Below, piece by piece: positions 1 through 6,073 of a DNA stretch of 11,118 bases (its first letter is position 1; every line of letters starts with the position of its first letter). Position numbers and translations under genes: made by a program. The stretch comes from CAZLIC01 sp964559535 (GTDB lineage Bacteria; Pseudomonadota; Alphaproteobacteria; Rhodobacterales; Rhodobacteraceae), in NCBI GenBank assembly GCA_964559535.1, contig CAZLIC010000107.1, positions 1-11,118 of the forward strand. The letters are read 5' to 3'. A model generated the notes under the pieces. The model had not been told where the DNA came from, searched no databases, and was given only the letters and a program-made list of their open reading frames with translations.

Positions 1-208
1 CCGCGTACTTGTTCTTGAACTTCGACACGCGGCCGCCGGTGTCCATCAGCTTGGCCGTGGCGCCCGTCCAGGCGGGGTGCGCCAGCGGATCGATGTCCAG
101 CGCCATCTGGTCGCCGTCCTTGCCCCAGGTGGTGCGGGTCTGGAAGGTGGTGCCATCCGTCATCTTGACGGTGATGGTGTGATAGTCGGGGTGAATGCCC
201 TTCTTCAT
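1..208 (-). CDS. rpmE: 50S ribosomal protein L31 (3' end outside window)
   Basis: Large-subunit ribosomal protein L31. The reading frame starts at ATG 208 with MKKGIHPDYHTITVKMTDG and keeps the family's N-terminal KKxIHPxY signature and an HPxxTG-like segment (HPAWTGAT). It reads 69 codons before leaving the window, so only a few C-terminal residues are missing. None of the zinc-binding cysteines of the E. coli type protein are present, so this is the zinc-independent form, as is usual in alphaproteobacteria. It lies six bases behind the rplS stop; a GGAG inside the rplS end serves as ribosome-binding site. It is therefore cotranscribed with rplS. Confidence 0.95.
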   Translation of the reverse strand, partial: MKKGIHPDYHTITVKMTDGTTFQTRTTWGKDGDQMALDIDPLAHPAWTGATAKLMDTGGRVSKFKNKYA

Positions 209-214
209 GGCCGC

Positions 215-589
215 TTACTCCGCCTTTGCCTTGTAGTTGCCGTCCTCGGCGATTCGGGCCGATTTGCCACGGCGCGTCCGCAGGTAATACAGTTTCGCCC
301 GGCGAACACGGCCACGGCGCACCACCTCGATCGTTTCGATGTTGGTGGAATACAGCGGGAAGCAACGCTCCACCCCCTCACCGAACGAGATCTTGCGGAC
401 GGTAAAGCTGGCGCCGATGGTCATGCCGCCCGAACGCGCGATGCACACGCCTTCGTAGGCCTGCACGCGCGAACGGCTGCCTTCGGTCACCTTGTAGCCG
501 ACGCGGAGCGTATCGCCCGCGCGGAAATCCGGAATGGTCTTGTTCAGCGAGGCGATCTGTTCCGCCTCGATCTGCGCGATGAGATTCAT
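215..589 (-). CDS. rplS: 50S ribosomal protein L19
   Basis: Ribosomal protein L19, a 124-residue protein at the 30S-50S interface. It begins MNLIAQIEAEQIASLNKTIP and contains the family pattern FRAGDTLRVGYKVTEG, then RVQAYEGVCIAR, then the conserved basic segment RRGRVRRAKLYYLR near residues 91-104. The open frame extends far upstream, but ATG 589 is chosen because family homology starts there and a strong AAGGAG (599-604) lies nine bases ahead. The C-terminal tail (ARIAEDGNYKAKAE) is a few residues longer than in E. coli, which is common in alphaproteobacteria. It precedes rpmE by six bases. In many proteobacteria rplS follows trmD; here a tetR gene lies upstream instead. Confidence 0.97.
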   Translation of the reverse strand: MNLIAQIEAEQIASLNKTIPDFRAGDTLRVGYKVTEGSRSRVQAYEGVCIARSGGMTIGASFTVRKISFGEGVERCFPLYSTNIETIEVVRRGRVRRAKLYYLRTRRGKSARIAEDGNYKAKAE

Positions 590-743
590 GCGCGGTCTCT
601 CCTTTTTGCCTGCGGTGTGCCGCAGAGTTTGTTTCGCCAGATTGCTCCGCGTGGATGCAGGGGCGTGGGCCCGCAAGGGCCGGTCCTGCCGGAGGTGAGG
701 CGCATGTGCTACAGGTCCGGCGCGGGGCAAGCCCCGGCAGACC
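590..743 (-). promoter_or_regulatory. Structured 5' leader of rplS-rpmE
   Basis: This is the roughly 150-base untranslated leader predicted between the promoter at 750-778 and rplS. Three short perfect hairpins are visible: CGGGGC/GCCCCG at 723-736, GGCCC/GGGCC with a four-base loop at 668-681, and CTGCGG/CCGCAG with a four-base loop at 610-625. The last sits about six bases upstream of the AAGGAG ribosome-binding site. Ribosomal-protein leaders often bind their own product, so autoregulation is possible, but no known L19-leader motif was recognised and GC-rich DNA forms short hairpins by chance. Confidence 0.35.
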
Positions 744-749
744 CGCGGG

Positions 750-778
750 CGTATAGGGGGGATGGGGGCGCCGGTCAA
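750..778 (-). promoter_or_regulatory. Sigma70-like promoter for rplS-rpmE
   Basis: On the minus strand a -35 box TTGACC (773-778) is separated by exactly 17 bases from a -10 box TATACG (750-755), predicting a start near 743. It begins 17 bases after the tetR stop and faces rplS. The match is good for a GC-rich genome. It would give the two ribosomal genes expression independent of tetR. Confidence 0.6.
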
Positions 779-795
779 GGGGCGGGTCGCGCCCG

Positions 796-1374
796 TCAGC
801 CTTTCGCGGCTGGCGCCAGTGCGTGTGCCACCATGCGGGCCAGCGTCGCCTGCCCGTTTCGGTACTCGGCCACCGAGGACGACGACAGCTTCAACCCCTT
901 CAGCGCCGCCATCACCGTAGCGGCCACCGATGCGGCCGAACCCAGATGCCGCGCCCGCGGCCCGATCCACCCGGCCAAGGCCGCGCTCATCCGCTCTTCC
1001 TTTTCGCGCGCGATCTCGGCGGAAATCGCAAAGCCCGCATCCAGCAGCTCGCGTCCATGCGGCGTGCCCAGCACCACGTCCATGAACTTGCCGTCCTTGG
1101 CCGCAAAGGCCGCCGCCAGCACGGCCTCGTCCGGACCGTCCTGTTCCAGCGCCGCCTGCATCTCGGCCAGACACTGCGCAAAGTACCGCTGGGTCAGCGA
1201 CCGGAAGATGTCTTCCTTGTTGCGGAAGTGCAGGTACAGCGCCGTGCGCGACAGGCCCGCACCCTGCGCTATGTCCTCCATCGACACCCGCTTGTAGCCA
1301 TATCCGGCAAACACCCGGAAAGCGGCGTCAAGGATGACCGTCTCGCGGTCGGGCAGGGGGGCGGCGATGTCCAT
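796..1374 (-). CDS. TetR/AcrR-family transcriptional regulator
   Basis: A 192-residue DNA-binding repressor. The N-terminal TetR helix-turn-helix domain spans about residues 12-58: ILDAAFRVFAGYGYKRVSM, then DIAQGAGLSRTALYLHF and NKEDIF, the classic TetR_N pattern. The remainder (about 60-192) is a helical ligand-binding and dimer domain whose ligand cannot be read from sequence. The gene diverges from the [2Fe-2S]/molybdopterin oxidoreductase operon starting at 1473, and the shared 98-base gap contains inverted repeats over the operon promoter, so it most likely represses that operon, and possibly itself, until an aromatic or aldehyde inducer binds. No Shine-Dalgarno is visible ahead of ATG 1374; a leaderless transcript is possible. 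Confidence 0.93.
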   Translation of the reverse strand: MDIAAPLPDRETVILDAAFRVFAGYGYKRVSMEDIAQGAGLSRTALYLHFRNKEDIFRSLTQRYFAQCLAEMQAALEQDGPDEAVLAAAFAAKDGKFMDVVLGTPHGRELLDAGFAISAEIAREKEERMSAALAGWIGPRARHLGSAASVAATVMAALKGLKLSSSSVAEYRNGQATLARMVAHALAPAAKG

Positions 1375-1381
1375 GATGACG

Positions 1382-1409
1382 ATCTGACGAAATCACGCGA
1401 ACCTGTCAA
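1382..1409 (-). promoter_or_regulatory. Candidate tetR promoter
   Basis: A perfect -35 TTGACA (1404-1409, minus) is followed after 16 bases by a weak -10 TCAGAT (1382-1387). The predicted start would fall about at position 1375, next to the ATG at 1374, which fits the absence of a ribosome-binding site. The -10 is poor, so this is tentative. Confidence 0.35.
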
Positions 1410-1417
1410 ACGAAGCC

Positions 1418-1445
1418 TTGACGTTCTGACAAATCGGGCAATAAC
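1418..1445 (+). promoter_or_regulatory. Candidate promoter of the oxidoreductase operon
   Basis: The -35 TTGACG (1418-1423) and -10 AATAAC (1440-1445) are 16 bases apart. A start near 1452 would leave room for the GGAG at 1463-1466 ahead of ATG 1473 but hardly for translation from ATG 1461. Its -35 faces the tetR -35 back to back, eight bases away. Confidence 0.45.
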
Positions 1446-1451
1446 TGTCAG
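1426..1451. promoter_or_regulatory. Candidate TetR operator (inverted repeat)
   Basis: The inverted repeat CTGACA (1426-1431), 14 bases, TGTCAG (1446-1451) covers the -10 box of the oxidoreductase promoter, a typical repressor position. The match continues imperfectly outward (TT before, AA after). TGAC/GTCA half sites recur at 1385, 1405, 1419, 1428, 1447 and 1455. A second dyad, GTCAA (1405-1409), eight bases, TTGAC (1418-1422), is less informative, because two back-to-back -35 boxes form such a dyad automatically. Confidence 0.4.
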
Positions 1452-1472
1452 GAAGTCAAGATGGAGTTGCGC

Positions 1473-1940
1473 ATGGCCCGCACGCTGACTGTCAACGGTT
1501 CCTCCCACACGCTCGACCTGCCCGATGACATGCCGCTTCTGTGGGTGCTGCGCGACGCGCTGAACCTGACGGGCACCAAGTACGGCTGCGGCATTGCCGC
1601 CTGCGGTGCCTGCACGGTGCATCTGGACCGGGTGGCGGTGCGGTCCTGCCAGACGACGCTGGCCGATGCCGAAGGCGCTCAGGTCACCACGGTTGAAGGG
1701 CTGGGCAATCCGCAGGCGCTGCATGCGGTGCAGGCGGCCTGGGTGGAACATCAGGTGGCGCAGTGCGGCTTCTGCCAGTCGGGGCAGATCATGCAGGCAG
1801 CGGCGCTGTTGGCCGAAACGCCCGACCCCACCGATGACGACATCGACAGCGCCATGAGCGGCAACCTCTGCCGCTGCGGCACCTACCCGCGCATCCGCGC
1901 CGCCGTGCACACCGCCGCCATGAACCTGAAGGGGGCCTGA
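1473..1940 (+). CDS. [2Fe-2S] subunit of molybdenum hydroxylase (isoquinoline 1-oxidoreductase alpha-like)
   Basis: The small iron-sulfur subunit of a xanthine-oxidase-family enzyme, 155 residues, carrying electrons away from the molybdenum centre. An N-terminal plant-type ferredoxin domain has C39, C44, C47 and C59 (YGCGIAACGACTVH); the C-terminal domain holds the second cluster with C98, C101, C133 and C135 (QCGFCQSGQ and NLCRCGTYPRI). All eight ligands are present. It has no signal peptide, so it probably crosses the membrane folded, bound to the Tat-targeted large subunit encoded three bases downstream. ATG 1473 (GGAG six bases ahead) is preferred because LTVNG homology begins there; ATG 1461, with AGGA ahead, would add four residues. 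Substrate is unknown; isoquinoline, aldehydes or other N-heterocycles are possible. Confidence 0.93.
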   Translation: MARTLTVNGSSHTLDLPDDMPLLWVLRDALNLTGTKYGCGIAACGACTVHLDRVAVRSCQTTLADAEGAQVTTVEGLGNPQALHAVQAAWVEHQVAQCGFCQSGQIMQAAALLAETPDPTDDDIDSAMSGNLCRCGTYPRIRAAVHTAAMNLKGA

Positions 1941-1943
1941 GCC

Positions 1944-4175
1944 ATGAGCCGCATCGGCACCATCGCCCGCCGCACCTTTCTGATCGGCGCTGTCGCCATT
2001 GCCGGGGGCGCGGCCTTCGGCACCTGGGCCTACCGCCGCCCCTACCCGAACCCGCTGGACGGCGCGAAAGGCGCCGCGGCGCTGACCCCCTATGTGCTGA
2101 TCGACGGTACCGGCGTCACCGTCATCGCGCCACGCGCGGAAATGGGGCAGGGCATCCATTCCACACTGGCCGCGCTGGTGGCCGAGGAAATGGACCTGGC
2201 CTGGGATCAGGTGCGGGTGATGCACGGGCCCGCCGCCAAGGCCTACTACAACGGCGCGCTTCTGCAGGAAGGCGTGCCCTATCCGCCCACCGACCACAGC
2301 TGGCTGGCCGAAAGCCTGCGCGCGGCGATGGACGTGCCGGCCAAGTTCCTCGGCATGCAGCTGACCGGCGGGTCCACGTCAGTGCCGGATGCCTTCGAGA
2401 AGATGCGGGCGGCAGGCGCGGTGGCCCGCGCGGCGCTGGTGGCCGCCGCCGCGCGGCGGTCGGGGCTGGATGCGGCGGTGCTGAAAACCGAAGGCGGCGC
2501 CGTGGTGCTGCCCGACGGCACGCGGCTGGCCTATACCGACCTTGCGGCAGATGCCGCGACGGTGGACCTGCCCGACACGCCACCGCTGCGCGACCCGTCG
2601 CAGTGGCGGCTTCTGGGCAAGGCGCTGCCGCGCACCGACATGGTGGCCAAGTGCACCGGCACCGCGGCCTTTTCCGCCGACACACGGCTGCCCGGCATGG
2701 TGTTCGCCACCATCCGCACCAACCCCCACCTTGGCGCCGCCCTGCGGTCTTTCGATGCCGCAGAGGCGCTGAAGGTGCCGGGCGTGACCGAGGTGCTGGA
2801 GGTGGAAAACGGCGCGGCCGTGCTGGCCACCAACACCTGGGCCGCCTTCCGCGGGGCCGAGGCCATTCAATTCGACTGGGCGCCCGCCACCTATCCCGCC
2901 GCATCTGCCGAGATCGAGGCCGAGATCGCCGCCTCGTTCACCGAGGACCGCCGCAACAGCACCATGCGCGACGATGGCGATGTGGACGCCGAGCTGGCCG
3001 GTGGCGCGACGTTTGAAGGCGAGTACCGCGTGCCGTTCCTGGCCCATGCCACCATGGAGCCGATGGCCGCCGCCGCCTGGCTGCACGACGGTCGGCTGGA
3101 GATCTGGGCGGGCAACCAGTTGCCGACCATGATTCTGGACACCGGCGCCGAAGTCGCGGGCATCGAAAAGGACGCGGTCGAGGTGCACACGCCGTTTCTG
3201 GGCGGCGGCTTCGGGCGGCGGGCGGAACTGGATTTCGTGCGTCAGGCGATCCGGCTGGCGGTAGCCAAATCCGGCACGCCTGTGCTGCTGACCTGGACGC
3301 GCGAAGAGGACACCACGCATGACGTGTACCGCCCGGCCGCTGCCGCGCGCATCCGCGGCCGGATCGACGGCGGGCGCATCGCGGCGCTGGACGTGGCGCT
3401 GGCCGCGCCTTCGGTGGTGGCCAGCCAGATGGGCCGCTATGGCTTTCCGGTGGGCGGGCCGGACGGGACCATCGTGCAGGGCGTCTGGGAAAGCCCCTAT
3501 GCCCCCGCGGCGTTCCGGGTGACCGGCTACCGCGTGCCCGATTCGGTGCCGCTGGGGTTCTGGCGGTCGGTGGGCGCGTCGCAGAACGCGTTCTTCCTGG
3601 AAAGCGCCGTGGACGAGATGGCCCATGCCGCAGGCGCCGACCCGCTGCAATTCCGGCTGGACCACGTGGTGCACGCGCCGTCGCGCAAGGTACTGGAGAC
3701 GGTGCGCGAGATCAGCGGCTGGCCGGATGTGCCCGCAGGCCGGGCGCGCGGCGTGGCCTTCTGCCTGTCGTTCGGGGTGCCGGTGGCAGAGGTGATCGAG
3801 GTTGAGGACACCGGCAGCGGCATCCGCATGACCGGGGCATGGGCCGTTGCGGACGTGGGCACCGTGCTGGACCCGCAGAACGCCGAGGCGCAACTGTCGG
3901 GCGCCATGGTCTACGGCCTGTCGGCGGCGATGACCGGGCGGATCACCTTCGAGGAAGGGCGGGTGGTGGAGACCAGCTTCCCCGACTTCGCCCCCCTGCG
4001 CCTGTCGCAGTGCCCGCCCATCCGGGCGCAGGTGCTGGGCCTGGGCGGCCCGATCCGCGGCATCGGCGAACCCGGCACGCCCCCCGCCGCGCCCGCCTTG
4101 GCCAACGCGATCTTTGCACTGACAGGGCAGCGACACCGGGCGCTGCCGCTGGCAGATGCGGTGGGCTTCGCCTGA
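1944..4175 (+). CDS. Tat-exported molybdopterin subunit (isoquinoline 1-oxidoreductase beta-like)
   Basis: The large catalytic subunit, 743 residues, of a xanthine-oxidase-family molybdenum hydroxylase that oxidises an aldehyde or hydroxylates an N-heterocycle with water. The N-terminus carries a twin-arginine signal (R9-R10, ARRTFLIGAV) and hydrophobic stretch to about residue 29, so it acts in the periplasm. Family signatures follow: PRAEMGQGIH near 64-73, the glycine loop GGGFGRR at 420-426, and GIGEPGTPP near 706-714 with the expected catalytic base E709. Length matches IorB-type subunits. There is no FAD domain, so electrons should pass through the [2Fe-2S] subunit to a cytochrome; no cytochrome or XdhC-type maturation gene is nearby. 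AAGGGGG eight bases before ATG supports the start. Control by the divergent TetR protein is inferred. Confidence 0.93.
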   Translation: MSRIGTIARRTFLIGAVAIAGGAAFGTWAYRRPYPNPLDGAKGAAALTPYVLIDGTGVTVIAPRAEMGQGIHSTLAALVAEEMDLAWDQVRVMHGPAAKAYYNGALLQEGVPYPPTDHSWLAESLRAAMDVPAKFLGMQLTGGSTSVPDAFEKMRAAGAVARAALVAAAARRSGLDAAVLKTEGGAVVLPDGTRLAYTDLAADAATVDLPDTPPLRDPSQWRLLGKALPRTDMVAKCTGTAAFSADTRLPGMVFATIRTNPHLGAALRSFDAAEALKVPGVTEVLEVENGAAVLATNTWAAFRGAEAIQFDWAPATYPAASAEIEAEIAASFTEDRRNSTMRDDGDVDAELAGGATFEGEYRVPFLAHATMEPMAAAAWLHDGRLEIWAGNQLPTMILDTGAEVAGIEKDAVEVHTPFLGGGFGRRAELDFVRQAIRLAVAKSGTPVLLTWTREEDTTHDVYRPAAAARIRGRIDGGRIAALDVALAAPSVVASQMGRYGFPVGGPDGTIVQGVWESPYAPAAFRVTGYRVPDSVPLGFWRSVGASQNAFFLESAVDEMAHAAGADPLQFRLDHVVHAPSRKVLETVREISGWPDVPAGRARGVAFCLSFGVPVAEVIEVEDTGSGIRMTGAWAVADVGTVLDPQNAEAQLSGAMVYGLSAAMTGRITFEEGRVVETSFPDFAPLRLSQCPPIRAQVLGLGGPIRGIGEPGTPPAAPALANAIFALTGQRHRALPLADAVGFA

Positions 4176-4197
4176 CCGAAGCCTCCCGCGCCTTCGG
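4176..4197 (+). terminator. Hairpin directly after the oxidoreductase operon
   Basis: CCGAAG (4176-4181) and CTTCGG (4192-4197) form a six-base stem with a ten-base loop immediately after the TGA at 4173-4175. No T tract follows. It may contribute to transcription stop or protect the mRNA end. Confidence 0.35.
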
Positions 4198-4208
4198 CTT
4201 GGGCCCGG

Positions 4209-4232
4209 CAAGGGGGGCGTAAGCCCCCCTTG
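4209..4232 (+). terminator. Strong GC hairpin, probable terminator
   Basis: A perfect ten-base stem, CAAGGGGGGC (4209-4218) and GCCCCCCTTG (4223-4232), closed by a GTAA loop of the stable GNRA class. It lies 34 bases after the oxidoreductase stop codon. There is no T run, so it would be a factor-dependent or hairpin-only terminator, as is frequent in GC-rich alphaproteobacteria. Confidence 0.55.
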
Positions 4233-4245
4233 GACCCCCGCACCT

Positions 4246-4276
4246 GGCGCGACCCGCGCGCTGGCGCTGTCGCGCC
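4246..4276. repeat. Inverted repeat GGCGCGAC/GTCGCGCC
   Basis: A perfect eight-base inverted repeat (4246-4253 and 4269-4276) with a 15-base loop, lying between the two stronger hairpins. Its role is unknown; it may belong to the same intergenic repeat unit. Confidence 0.4.
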
Positions 4277-4299
4277 GGACGTCGTTCCCTGCACGAAGG

Positions 4300-4347
4300 C
4301 CGGGGGCGCCGCCCCCGGACCCCCGGGATATTTGTGAAAGGAAGAAG
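4300..4347 (+). repeat. Rhodobacterales-style intergenic hairpin plus GGATATTT tail
   Basis: The stem CCGGGGGC (4300-4307) / GCCCCCGG (4311-4318) is followed by ACCCCCGGGATATTTGTG and AAAGGAAGAAGG. A GC-rich hairpin, then CCCCCGGG, then an ATATTT tail is a pattern I recall at many gene ends in Rhodobacterales genomes, so this is probably a dispersed element, perhaps a terminator. That statement is from memory and only one copy is present in this window. Confidence 0.5.
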
Positions 4348-4394
4348 GGCGCATGGTGTTCCGCCCCGGCGCGGGTTCGCCTATCTTGCCGCCC

Positions 4395-4817
4395 ATGCTG
4401 CGGATCACCGACACCCTTGCCATCGAGGACTGGGAACTGACCGAGACCTTCTCGCGGTCGCAGGGCCCGGGCGGGCAGAACGTGAACAAGGTGGAAACCG
4501 CCGTGGACCTGCGGTTCTGGGCCGAACGCTCGCCCAGCCTGCCCGCCCCGGTGAAGGCGCGGCTGAAGCGGCTGGCGGGGCGGCGCTGGACCGATGAAGG
4601 CGCGGTGCTGATCCGCGTCGAGGACACCCGGTATCAGGGCCAGAACCGCGCCATCGCGCGGGAACGTCTGGCCGAGCTGATCAGGGCCGCGCTGGTGGCG
4701 CCGAAGCGGCGGGTGGCGACAAAGCCCACGCTGGGGTCCGTGCGGCGGCGGCTGACGGCCAAGACCCAGCGGGGCGAGGTGAAGGCCCTGCGCGGGCAAG
4801 TAGAGGACGGGGAATGA
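4395..4817 (+). CDS. arfB: Alternative ribosome-rescue factor, peptidyl-tRNA hydrolase ArfB
   Basis: A 140-residue release-factor-like hydrolase that frees ribosomes stalled on mRNAs lacking a stop codon. The catalytic GGQ is at residues 26-28 inside SQGPGGQNVNKVETAV, the domain-3 signature of class I release factors; codon-recognition domains are absent. The C-terminal tail from about residue 103 is strongly basic (APKRRVATKPTLGSVRRRLT), as needed in ArfB to enter the empty mRNA channel. ATG 4395 gives the usual MLRITDTLAI start, although it has no good ribosome-binding site; ATG 4353, with AAGGAAGAAGGG ahead, would add 14 residues not typical of the family. It overlaps the next gene by ATGA, so the two are translationally coupled. 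Confidence 0.93.
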   Translation: MLRITDTLAIEDWELTETFSRSQGPGGQNVNKVETAVDLRFWAERSPSLPAPVKARLKRLAGRRWTDEGAVLIRVEDTRYQGQNRAIARERLAELIRAALVAPKRRVATKPTLGSVRRRLTAKTQRGEVKALRGQVEDGE

Positions 4818-6073
4818 CCGAATCGCTGGTGGACCGCCGCGCGCGGTTGATGGGGCCGAACGTGCCCACCTTCTATCGCACCCCCCTGCACATCGTGCGG
4901 GGCGAGGGGGCCTGGGTGTGGGATGCCGGCGGGCGGCGCTACCTGGACTGCTACAACAACGTGCCGCATGTGGGGCATTGCCACCCGCATGTGGTGCAGG
5001 CCATTGCCACCCAGGCGGCACGGCTTAACACCCACACCCGTTACCTGCACGAGGGCGTGCTGGATTACATCGAGCGGCTGACGGCCACGATGGGGCACGG
5101 GCTGGCACAGGCGATCATGACCTGCACCGGGTCCGAGGCGAACGACATCGCGCTGCGGATGGCGCAGGCGGTGACGGGGCGCACGGGCATCATTGCCACC
5201 GACAACACCTATCACGGGAACACCATGGCGGTGTCGCAGCTGAGCACGCGCCGCCCGCCCATCGGCGGCCGCTGGCCCAACGTGCGGCTGGTGCCTGCGC
5301 CCGATGTGCTGGCCGGACCGGACGCGGCGCAGCGGTTTGCCGGACATGTGGCCGGGGCCATCGCCGATCTGGACGCTGCGGGGTTCGGCATTTCGGGGAT
5401 GCTGCTGTGCCCGGTGTTCGCCAACGAGGGCCTGCCGGTGGTGCCGCACGGCTTCCTTGACCCGGCGCTGGCGGTGCTGCGCGCGGCAGGCGGCCTGTTC
5501 ATCGCCGATGAGGTGCAGCCGGGCTTTGGCCGGTCATGCACGCATTTCTGGGGGCATGACTGGATTGGCGCCGCCCCCGACGTGGTGACGCTGGGCAAGC
5601 CCATGGCCAACGGTCACCCCGTGGGCGCCGTGGTGGCGACCCCGCCGGTGATGGCCGCCTTCCGCGAGAACTTCGGCTATTTCAATACTTTCGGCGGCAA
5701 CCCGGTGTCGGCCGCCGCCTGCAACGCGGTCATGGACGTGATTCAGGGCGAGGGGGTGGTGGACCACGCTGCCCGGACCGCCGCCCACATCATGGCCCGC
5801 CTGCAGGCCCTGCGCCACCCCTGGCTGGCCGAGGTGCGCGGGGCAGGGCTGTTCTTCGCGGCCGAGTTCACGCGCGACGATGGCACCCCCGCCGCGCAGT
5901 TCACCGAAGACGTGGTCGAGGCGGTGCTGGCCCGCGGCGTGCTGATCAACCGTCTGGGCCGCGGCCGCAACGTGCTGAAGATCCGCCCGCCCATGGTGCT
6001 GACGGTCGAACAGGCCGACATCCTGTGCGACGTGCTGGAAGACGCGCTGGCGCAGACCGGGATGACCGCGTGA
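4814..6073 (+). CDS. Class III PLP enzyme, AGXT2L-like phospho-lyase / aminotransferase
   Basis: A 419-residue class III aminotransferase-fold PLP protein. PLP contacts are visible: GSEAN at 106-110, YHGN at 133-136, the cofactor aspartate D232 in ADEVQPGFGR, and the Schiff-base lysine K262 in TLGKPMANGHPVGAV. Segments CYNNVPHVGHCHP, LNTHTRYLHE, FNTFGGNPVS and RNVLKIRPPM match, from memory, the AGXT2L group (human ETNPPL and PHYKPL), which eliminates phosphate and ammonia from O-phosphoethanolamine or phosphohydroxylysine instead of transaminating; bacterial PbfA, which acts on a hydroxy-aminophosphonate, is a relative. The next gene encodes a kinase of the matching type, favouring phospho-lyase activity. 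Start ATG 4814 has AGGA six bases ahead and overlaps arfB by four bases. Plain transamination cannot be excluded. Confidence 0.88.
   Translation: MTESLVDRRARLMGPNVPTFYRTPLHIVRGEGAWVWDAGGRRYLDCYNNVPHVGHCHPHVVQAIATQAARLNTHTRYLHEGVLDYIERLTATMGHGLAQAIMTCTGSEANDIALRMAQAVTGRTGIIATDNTYHGNTMAVSQLSTRRPPIGGRWPNVRLVPAPDVLAGPDAAQRFAGHVAGAIADLDAAGFGISGMLLCPVFANEGLPVVPHGFLDPALAVLRAAGGLFIADEVQPGFGRSCTHFWGHDWIGAAPDVVTLGKPMANGHPVGAVVATPPVMAAFRENFGYFNTFGGNPVSAAACNAVMDVIQGEGVVDHAARTAAHIMARLQALRHPWLAEVRGAGLFFAAEFTRDDGTPAAQFTEDVVEAVLARGVLINRLGRGRNVLKIRPPMVLTVEQADILCDVLEDALAQTGMTA

Noticed and set aside
590..1174. N-terminal extension of the rplS frame, and the 221-codon plus-strand frame across tetR (823-1488).
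   Set aside because: L19 homology and the AAGGAG site set the start at 589; the other frame is a shadow of tetR.
2379..5021. An 880-codon open frame on the minus strand antisense to the molybdopterin subunit, arfB and the PLP enzyme.
   Set aside because: Its translation is low-complexity (Gly, Arg, His, Pro, Ala rich) with no family resemblance, and three well-supported plus-strand genes cover it. Long antisense frames are expected from GC-biased codon use.
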